Assembly: GCA_036501845.1 (NCBI GenBank)
Contig: DASXZO010000112.1
Coordinates: 1 to 10,252, forward strand
Length of the DNA: 10,252 nucleotides
Direction of reading: 5' to 3'
Origin: JBBREP01 sp036501845
GTDB lineage: Bacteria; Actinomycetota; Acidimicrobiia; IMCC26256; PALSA-610
Shown here piece by piece: positions 5,342 to 10,252 of the stretch. How positions within the stretch are numbered: the stretch's first letter is position 1; the number at the start of each line of letters is the position of its first letter. The notes below the pieces were generated by a model that did no database searches, was not told the DNA's origin, and saw only the letters and a list, made by a program, of their open reading frames with translations. Made by a program: the position numbers and the translations under genes.

Positions 5342-7564
5342 CTAGATAGTCGTGCGCACTCCGGGGAGCACTCTCGTGACGTCGTAGACGGCGTCGACCT
5401 GCTTGATGTTGGCCATGATCGCGTCGAGGTGGTCGGGCTCGGCGAGCTCGAACTCGAAGCGGATGTGCGCGATGCGGTCGGCCTTGGTCTTCGACGTGCA
5501 GCCGAGGATGTTCACGTGGTTCTCCGACAGCACTTCGGCCACGTCGCGCAACAGCTTCGAGCGGTCGAGCGCTTCGATCACCACCGACACCACGTAGGCC
5601 GCCGGCGCGTTGCGGTTCCACTCCACGTCGATCACGCGGTCGCCCTGGCTCCGCAGGCTCAATGCGTTGGCGCAGTCGGTGCGGTGCACCGACACGCCGC
5701 GTCCTCGCGTCACGAAACCCATGATCTCGTCGCCGGGCACCGGAGTGCAGCACTTCGACAGGCGCACGAAGATGTCGTCGAGGCCCTCTACGTGCACGCC
5801 CACCTCGTCGCCGGCGCGGTGCGGGCGCGGTGGGCGGCGCGCGGTGGTGGGCACTTGGGCTTCGCCGCCCGAGAGCTCGCGCTGGATGCGCTGCACCACC
5901 GCCTTGGCCGACACGTGGTGCTCGCCGATCGCGGCGTAGAGCGAGTCGACGTCGGCGTAGTTGAGGTTCTCGACGACCCGCCGGAGGATGAGCGCCGGCA
6001 GCTTGTGCACCGGGAGCCCGCCGTGGCGCAGCGCCGTCTCGAGCTCTTCACGGCCGTTCTCGATCGCGTCGCTGCGCCGCTCACGCGAGAACCACTGGCG
6101 GATCTTGTTCCTGCCGCGCGGCGAGGCGACGAACTGCAACCAGTCGCGCGTAGGGCCCGCGGCCGCGACCTTGCTCGTGAAGATCTCGACCGTGTCGCCG
6201 GACTGCAACTTCGTGTCGAGCGGTACGAGCCGATCGTTCATCTTGGCGCCGACACAACGGTGGCCGACCTCGGTGTGGATCGCGTAGGCGAAGTCGACCG
6301 CGCACGAGCCGGTGGGCAGGGTGATCACGCGCCCGCGCGGCGTGAACACGAACACCTCGTCCTGGTCGAGGTCGAGCTTGAGGCTCGCCATGAACTCGGC
6401 GGGGTCGTCGGTGTCCTGTTGCCAGTCGACGATGCGCGCGAGCCAGTCGAGTTCGGAGTCGGGCGAGCCGTTCTCCTTGTAGCCCCAGTGCGCGGCCACA
6501 CCAAACTCGGCGCGCTCGTGCATGTCGCGGGTGCGGATCTGGAACTCCACCGGCCGGCCGTTCGGACCCATCACCGTCGTGTGCAGCGACTGGTAGAGGT
6601 TGAACTTGGGCATCGCGATGTAGTCCTTGAAGCGGCCCTGCACCGGACGCCAGGTGGCGTGCACACCGCCGAGCACGCTGTAGCAGTCCTTCACGCTGTC
6701 GGCCACCACACGCACGCCGAGCAAGTCGAAGATGTCGTCGAACTCCTTGCCCCGCACGACCATCTTCTCGTAGATCGACCAGTAGTGCTTCGGCCGGCCG
6801 GTGACCTCGGCCGTGATGTGCAACTGGTCGAGCCGCTGGCGAACCTCGTCGAGCACCTCTTCGATCTCTTCGACGCTGCCCGGTGCGCGGCCGGCCGCCA
6901 TCTCGGCGATCTCCGCGTAGCGCTTCGGGTAGAGCACCGCGAAGGCGAGGTCTTCGAGCTGCCACTTCACGTCGCCGATACCGAGGCGGTGCGCGAGTGG
7001 CGCGTAGATGTCGAGCGTCTCCTGCGCGATGCGCTGCTGCTTCTCGTCGGGCAGCGACGCGATCGTGCGCATGTTGTGCAGGCGATCGGCAAGCTTGATG
7101 AGCAGGACGCGCAGGTCCTTGGCCATGGCCACGAGCATCTTGCGCATCGTGGCGGCTTGCTGCGCCTCCTTGGTGTCGAAGTGGATGCGATCGAGCTTGG
7201 TGACGCCGTCGACGAGCGCGGCGACCTCGGGGCCGAAGCCGCGTTCGACGTCGGCGAGCGTGATCGGTGTGTCCTCCACCGCGTCGTGCAGCAGCGCGCC
7301 GGCGATCGTGGTGTCGTCGAGGCCGAGGTCGGCGAGCACCGACGCCACGCCCACAGGATGGGTGATGTAGGCGTCGCCCGAGCGCCGCACCTGATCGCGA
7401 TGCGCTTCCTTGGCCACCGCATACGCGCTCTCGATGAGTGTGGTCGACGCGTCGGGATGCCGAGCCAGGTAGTGCGTGAGCAGACCGACGAGCAGCGCGT
7501 CGTGACCACGGCCCGGGTCGAGCGGGCCTTGGTGCGCTGCGGTGCTCGTGGTGGTCGCGGTCAT
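5342..7564 (-). CDS. relA: Bifunctional (p)ppGpp synthetase/hydrolase, long RelA/SpoT homologue (Rel)
   Basis: A full-length 740-residue Rel enzyme that makes (p)ppGpp from GTP/GDP and ATP and also hydrolyses it, governing the stringent response. Domains in order: the HD hydrolase with ITHP (67-70), LLHDAVEDT (91-99) and LADRLHNMRT (158-167); the synthetase with YSVLGGVHATW (295-305), RFKDYIAMPK (311-320) and VEFQIRT (339-345). RFKD is the RxKD form found in bifunctional enzymes, and with an intact HD motif both activities are predicted. TGS (about 403-463) is followed by a helical region. The Cys/His zinc-finger-like RIS domain has Cys605, Cys606, His627 and Cys631. The ACT domain spans about 657-730. 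The gene starts 11 bp after the apt stop and lacks a Shine-Dalgarno sequence, so it is probably transcribed and translated with apt. The pairing with apt is a conserved actinobacterial arrangement. By mycobacterial convention the gene is relA; rel is also used. Confidence 0.97.
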   Translation of the reverse strand: MTATTTSTAAHQGPLDPGRGHDALLVGLLTHYLARHPDASTTLIESAYAVAKEAHRDQVRRSGDAYITHPVGVASVLADLGLDDTTIAGALLHDAVEDTPITLADVERGFGPEVAALVDGVTKLDRIHFDTKEAQQAATMRKMLVAMAKDLRVLLIKLADRLHNMRTIASLPDEKQQRIAQETLDIYAPLAHRLGIGDVKWQLEDLAFAVLYPKRYAEIAEMAAGRAPGSVEEIEEVLDEVRQRLDQLHITAEVTGRPKHYWSIYEKMVVRGKEFDDIFDLLGVRVVADSVKDCYSVLGGVHATWRPVQGRFKDYIAMPKFNLYQSLHTTVMGPNGRPVEFQIRTRDMHERAEFGVAAHWGYKENGSPDSELDWLARIVDWQQDTDDPAEFMASLKLDLDQDEVFVFTPRGRVITLPTGSCAVDFAYAIHTEVGHRCVGAKMNDRLVPLDTKLQSGDTVEIFTSKVAAAGPTRDWLQFVASPRGRNKIRQWFSRERRSDAIENGREELETALRHGGLPVHKLPALILRRVVENLNYADVDSLYAAIGEHHVSAKAVVQRIQRELSGGEAQVPTTARRPPRPHRAGDEVGVHVEGLDDIFVRLSKCCTPVPGDEIMGFVTRGRGVSVHRTDCANALSLRSQGDRVIDVEWNRNAPAAYVVSVVIEALDRSKLLRDVAEVLSENHVNILGCTSKTKADRIAHIRFEFELAEPDHLDAIMANIKQVDAVYDVTRVLPGVRTTI

Positions 7565-7575
7565 AGCGGTTGCAT

Positions 7576-8118
7576 TCAGTATCGGACGAGGGAGTGGATC
7601 GCGTGACCCGGGAGACGATCACGGCCGCCGAGGAAGGCGAGTTCGATGAGGAATCCCAGGCCGACGACATTGCCGCCGAGCCGCTCGGCGAGCCGCACCG
7701 ATGCCGATGCGGTGCCACCGGTGGCGAGCACGTCGTCGATGATCAACACCCGCTCGCCCTCGGCTATTGAGTCGCGGTGCAGTTCGAGCTCCCCCGCCCC
7801 GTACTCCAGCGTGTAGGCCTCCGACTCGACCTGCCACGGCAACTTGCCGGCCTTGCGCACCGGCACGAAACCGGCGCCGAGCCGGTAGGCCACGGGCGCG
7901 GCGATCATGAAGCCGCGCGCCTCGATGCCGATCACCTTGTCGATCTCGCCATGCTCGGAATTTGGGGCTGTGTAGGGCTCGGAGACGGCGTCGATCGTGG
8001 CCGCGAAGGCCTCGGTGGATGCAAGCAGAGGCGTGATGTCCTTGAACGACACGCCGGGCTCGGGATGGTCGGGCAGCTCACGGATGTGGGCGCGGAGCCA
8101 CTCGGCGTCGATTCCCAT
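7576..8118 (-). CDS. apt: Adenine phosphoribosyltransferase
   Basis: Converts adenine and PRPP to AMP and pyrophosphate in purine salvage. At 180 residues it is the normal length for the family. Recognisable segments are the N-terminal IRELPDHPEPGVSFKDITP (12-30), IGIEARGF (63-70) and FVPVRKAGKLP (84-94). The PRPP-binding loop is VLIIDDVLATGGT (124-136), with the acidic pair Asp128-Asp129. The frame remains open upstream to about 8415, but that extension is low-complexity Ala/Pro/Arg sequence unlike any Apt. ATG 8118 gives the family-typical N-terminus and is preceded by TACAAT with a 6-nt spacer. relA follows 11 bp downstream. The beta-helix gene is divergent across a 94-bp gap. Function is very secure. 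Confidence 0.97.
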   Translation of the reverse strand: MGIDAEWLRAHIRELPDHPEPGVSFKDITPLLASTEAFAATIDAVSEPYTAPNSEHGEIDKVIGIEARGFMIAAPVAYRLGAGFVPVRKAGKLPWQVESEAYTLEYGAGELELHRDSIAEGERVLIIDDVLATGGTASASVRLAERLGGNVVGLGFLIELAFLGGRDRLPGHAIHSLVRY

Positions 8119-8124
8119 TGCCCA

Positions 8125-8130
8125 ATTGTA
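8125..8130 (-). promoter_or_regulatory. Putative -10 element of apt-relA (TACAAT), leaderless geometry
   Basis: TACAAT differs from consensus TATAAT at one base and is separated from the apt ATG by 6 nt, placing the predicted transcription start on the A of the start codon. No convincing -35 is seen. It is the best -10 match of the three start codons with this spacing, and would drive apt and probably relA. Confidence 0.55.
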
Positions 8131-8166
8131 CGGGCGGTTGTCACATCGACACACCGACCTGTGCGT

Positions 8167-8181
8167 GGCGCCCGGGGCGCC
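8167..8181. repeat. GGCGCC-CGG-GGCGCC near-palindrome in the apt/beta-helix gap
   Basis: Two GGCGCC copies (8167-8172 and 8176-8181) flank CGG, making a 15-bp near-perfect palindrome. It lies just upstream of the proposed -10 of the beta-helix gene and about 37 bp upstream of the apt -10 candidate, so a regulator bound here could affect either. GC-rich palindromes are frequent in such genomes, so function is uncertain. Confidence 0.3.
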
Positions 8182-8183
8182 GA

Positions 8184-8189
8184 TAGCGT
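8184..8189 (+). promoter_or_regulatory. Possible -10 element of the beta-helix gene (TAGCGT)
   Basis: TAGCGT fits TANNNT. It is 8 nt before an in-frame GTG (8198) and 23 nt before the ATG at 8213. If real, it gives either a transcript with a 1-2 nt leader starting at GTG or a leader of about 16 nt for the ATG. The evidence is weaker than for the other candidates. Confidence 0.25.
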
Positions 8190-8212
8190 CGCGCTCAGTG
8201 GGCGGTGGAGGA

Positions 8213-9592
8213 ATGGAAGACCGCGGGACGTGGGATCCGGCACGCGACCTCGGGCGGCGGTCGTTTCTTTCGCGCGGTGCCGTGCTCGCAGGCGGGGCGC
8301 TCGGCGCCGCGGCACTCGCACCGGGGACCGCTGCCGCGGCCGCCACTGAAGGCGTCGTGGGCCCGACCGTGGTCGTGTCGACGTTCACCGGCGCGGCGAT
8401 CCAAGCCGCGCTCAACGGGCTCCCCGCAAGCGGTGGCGTGGTGCAACTCGTGGGCGGCAGCTATGCCGTGAGCAAGACCATCCAGATGCGCAGCGGCTGC
8501 CACCTCGTGGGCGCGGGGCGGGGCGCCACCGTGCTGCGCCTGGCCAACGGCGCCGACACCACTGTGATCCGCAATGCCGACGTCACCAATGGCAACCCTG
8601 GTATCGCCGTGCGCGCGCTCGCGATCGACGGCAACAAGTCGCATCAAGGGCACACCGGCGCAGCACACGGCGTGGAGCTTCACCGGTGCGCCAACTGGGC
8701 GCTCCACGACATCGAGGTGGGCGCGTGCGACGGGATGGGCGTCTTCATCACCGGTGACGGCACCGTCACGCGCGTCGGTGAGCTCGCGAATGTGTTCGCG
8801 CACGACAACGGCGTGCACGGCATCTGGGTGTCGTACGCGATGCGCGAAGTTCGGTACACGGGCGTCACCTGCGATCTGAACGCGCAAGACGGACTGGTCG
8901 TCGACCACTCCGAGGCGGTGCTCACCGGAGCGCATTGCAGCCGCAACGGCCGCGACGGCATCCGCATCACGAACGTGATCGCCAACAACCTCGTCGGCAT
9001 CCTCGCCGACCTCAACGGACGCAACGGCATCCACGTGTTGGGATTCGTCAACAGCGTCGGCGCGGCGTGGGCAGCCCACAACAACGGACAGCTCCAGGCC
9101 GCGAGCGACGTGTACTTCGACGGCACGTTGAACACGTACGGGCCCACCGATCATGCAGTGGTGAACGGCATCGAGTGCGGCTCGGTGCAGAAGAGCACGT
9201 GGGGTCCTCCGTACCCACCGAATCCTTCGCCCTCGGAAACGTACGGCCTCGCCGTCGACCCCTCGGTGCAGGGCAACCTCACGCTGCTCGGCGTGCAAAA
9301 CCTGTCCGGGGCAGTCGGCAGTTACTCGCTCGCACCGTCGGGCAGCACCGGGTCGTTGGTGATCGTCGACCAGGAGGTGGGCACGAACCGGCTGCGCCTC
9401 ATGCGAGGGAGTCTCCATGTGGCGGGCGGCGACCTCGTGCACGACGCGGGCGGCCGGATCGGTTTCTACGGCGCGAGCGCAACCGGCCAACCGACGGTGA
9501 GCGGCGACACCACCGACGACCCCGCAGGAGTCCTGCGGTCACTGGTCGCTGCCTTGGCCGCGCTCGGCCTCGTGAACGACGCGACCGACTAG
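8213..9592 (+). CDS. Tat-exported right-handed beta-helix protein with a phage tail-fibre-like C-terminus
   Basis: A 459-residue predicted exported protein. The N-terminus has a twin-arginine signal: GRRSFLSRG (14-22), then a hydrophobic Ala/Gly/Leu stretch to about residue 38, with likely cleavage in the Ala run at 40-44. Residues about 55-320 look like a pectate-lyase-type parallel beta-helix. The entry segment resembles pectate-lyase-superfamily proteins (AAIQAALNGLPASGGVVQLV at 61-80; LVGAGRGATVLRL at 98-110). Short repeats follow: NGVHGIWV (199), QDGLVVDH (225), NGRDGIRI (245) and NGRNGIHV (268). The C-terminal end, RIGFYGASATGQPTVSG (415-431) then LVAALAALGLVND (444-456), resembles tail-fibre C-termini. 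No catalytic residues can be assigned; it may be a polysaccharide lyase-like enzyme or a surface adhesin. The start is uncertain: ATG 8213 has GGAGG only 1 nt upstream, and an in-frame GTG at 8198 is an alternative. Confidence 0.85.
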   Translation: MEDRGTWDPARDLGRRSFLSRGAVLAGGALGAAALAPGTAAAAATEGVVGPTVVVSTFTGAAIQAALNGLPASGGVVQLVGGSYAVSKTIQMRSGCHLVGAGRGATVLRLANGADTTVIRNADVTNGNPGIAVRALAIDGNKSHQGHTGAAHGVELHRCANWALHDIEVGACDGMGVFITGDGTVTRVGELANVFAHDNGVHGIWVSYAMREVRYTGVTCDLNAQDGLVVDHSEAVLTGAHCSRNGRDGIRITNVIANNLVGILADLNGRNGIHVLGFVNSVGAAWAAHNNGQLQAASDVYFDGTLNTYGPTDHAVVNGIECGSVQKSTWGPPYPPNPSPSETYGLAVDPSVQGNLTLLGVQNLSGAVGSYSLAPSGSTGSLVIVDQEVGTNRLRLMRGSLHVAGGDLVHDAGGRIGFYGASATGQPTVSGDTTDDPAGVLRSLVAALAALGLVNDATD

Positions 9593-9600
9593 GCCTGCAC

Positions 9601-10252
9601 CTACGAGAGCTTGACGCTGCCGAAGGTGGAGGCAGTGGTGGCCGTCGACGACGCCGATGTGGCGGCCAACCCAGCCAGGTACGAGCCGCTTCCCATGTTG
9701 ATCGCGACGGCCGACGCAGGGACCTTGGTCCAGGTGGTGCCGTTCGCCGACGTGTAGGCGGTGAAGATCGTGGCCGCCGGGCTCGCCTGAGTGGTGCGCG
9801 TGACCTTGAGGTACGCAGGCGACTTCACACCCGGCACGCTGCTCGGATAGCGGAAGAGGATGCCGTCGAAGGGACGCCACTCGACCGTGACCGAGCCGCC
9901 CGCGGTGAGATACGCCGCGTACACCGGCGCGCTGGGTGCGGTGCTGGCCCGCATCATCACACCGCTTTGCGCGGTCGACGTGGCCGTGGAGGTGGACACA
10001 CGCGCACTGAGCGAATGGTTTCCCGACACGTTCTGATACACGAAATGGAACGAGTCGTTGTTCGTGGTCGGCAGCGGACCACGCGCAAATCCAGTGCCGG
10101 TACCCGCGAGCACGAGCGCGCCGCTCGACGTGGTGGTGTCGCCTGTGGGCGCGGGGTTGCCGATGTCGGCACAGGTCCACGGCGCGGGGCAGGCGTGCGC
10201 GGGCGCCACCGGCGTCATCACTGTCGACACGGCGTTGCCCACATGCAGGTTC
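9601..10252 (-). CDS. DUF1349-like jelly-roll (concanavalin-like) domain, C-terminal part of a probably secreted protein
   Basis: The frame is open from the window edge to a TAG at 9603-9601, giving 216 visible residues. A GTG at 10242 is unlikely to be the true start because the frame continues upstream (NLHVGNAV), so I treat it as a partial gene. From about residue 25 the sequence fits one beta-sandwich of the DUF1349 / regulation-of-enolase-1 type. Its landmarks are WTCADIGNP (25-33), NDSFHFVYQNVSG (65-77), LSARVST (81-87), QSGVMMRAS (95-103), AYLKVTR (146-152), FTAYTSANGTTWTKV (163-177) and YLAGLAATS (191-199). Such domains are common as carbohydrate-binding or structural modules at the ends of exported enzymes and surface proteins. 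The Ser/Thr/Ala-rich composition without charged clusters also suggests secretion. The signal peptide and any catalytic domain would be outside the window. The stop is 8 bp from that of the convergent beta-helix gene. Confidence 0.75.
   Translation of the reverse strand, partial: NLHVGNAVSTVMTPVAPAHACPAPWTCADIGNPAPTGDTTTSSGALVLAGTGTGFARGPLPTTNNDSFHFVYQNVSGNHSLSARVSTSTATSTAQSGVMMRASTAPSAPVYAAYLTAGGSVTVEWRPFDGILFRYPSSVPGVKSPAYLKVTRTTQASPAATIFTAYTSANGTTWTKVPASAVAINMGSGSYLAGLAATSASSTATTASTFGSVKLS

Noticed and set aside
7561..7575. Five-codon mini-frame (ATG CAA CCG CTA TGA) between apt and relA whose stop overlaps the relA ATG
   Set aside because: A regulatory upstream peptide is conceivable, but such a short frame is expected by chance and it has no ribosome binding site; apt-relA coupling is explained by the 11-bp gap.
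5252..7606. A 784-codon plus-strand open frame opposite relA
   Set aside because: It is a His/Val/Leu/Arg-rich antisense shadow typical of GC-rich DNA. The minus strand has a complete Rel protein with every expected domain.
8119..8415. Long N-terminal extension of Apt reading through the intergenic gap
   Set aside because: The extension is Ala/Pro/Arg low-complexity sequence antisense to the Tat signal region; all Apt motifs start after ATG 8118.
8195..9490. 431-codon minus-strand open frame opposite the beta-helix gene
   Set aside because: It is rich in His, Arg and Ala with no motif. The plus-strand frame has a Tat signal, repeats and a recognisable C-terminal module.

Overview
The window is a GC-rich bacterial chromosome segment, most likely from an actinobacterium. 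An Acidimicrobiia-type lineage is my guess, not a demonstrated placement. Three things suggest this. Codon third positions are overwhelmingly G or C. The gene order apt-relA-hisS-aspS-rarA, all on the minus strand, follows an order I know from actinobacteria. Several genes have a TANNNT hexamer so close to the start codon that the mRNA would be leaderless or nearly so, which is common in that phylum.

Layout on the minus strand, read from right to left: apt (8118-7576), then relA/rel (7564-5342) 11 bp later. A 152-bp gap follows, containing GGAGCGA repeats, a weak hairpin and a probable hisS promoter. Next is a tightly coupled trio: hisS (5189-3879), aspS (3882-2134) and a low-molecular-weight phosphatase-like gene (2137-1451). 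Each junction in the trio is a 4-bp start/stop overlap. The 5' part of rarA (625 to beyond base 1) closes the block. These are housekeeping functions: purine salvage, the stringent response, charging of His and Asp (probably also Asn) tRNAs, and replication-fork maintenance.

Between the phosphatase-like gene and rarA sits a type II toxin-antitoxin pair on the opposite strand, vapB (743-1006) and vapC (1008-1430). It looks like a small accessory insertion in an otherwise collinear block.

Right of apt the character changes to surface or secreted proteins. A Tat-signal right-handed beta-helix protein (8213-9592, plus) ends in a module resembling phage tail-fibre C-termini. It converges, with an 8-bp gap, on the 3' part of a gene for a DUF1349-like jelly-roll protein (9601 to beyond 10252, minus).

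The most unusual items are: the phosphatase-like protein fused to an N-terminal beta-rich domain and translationally coupled to aspS; three start codons preceded by TANNNT-N6, which predicts leaderless transcripts; an AspRS with the non-discriminating-type His31; and the phage-fibre-like tail on the beta-helix protein. No rRNA, tRNA, CRISPR array or insertion sequence was seen, and no convincing intrinsic terminator. There is no gene-free stretch longer than about 152 bp.
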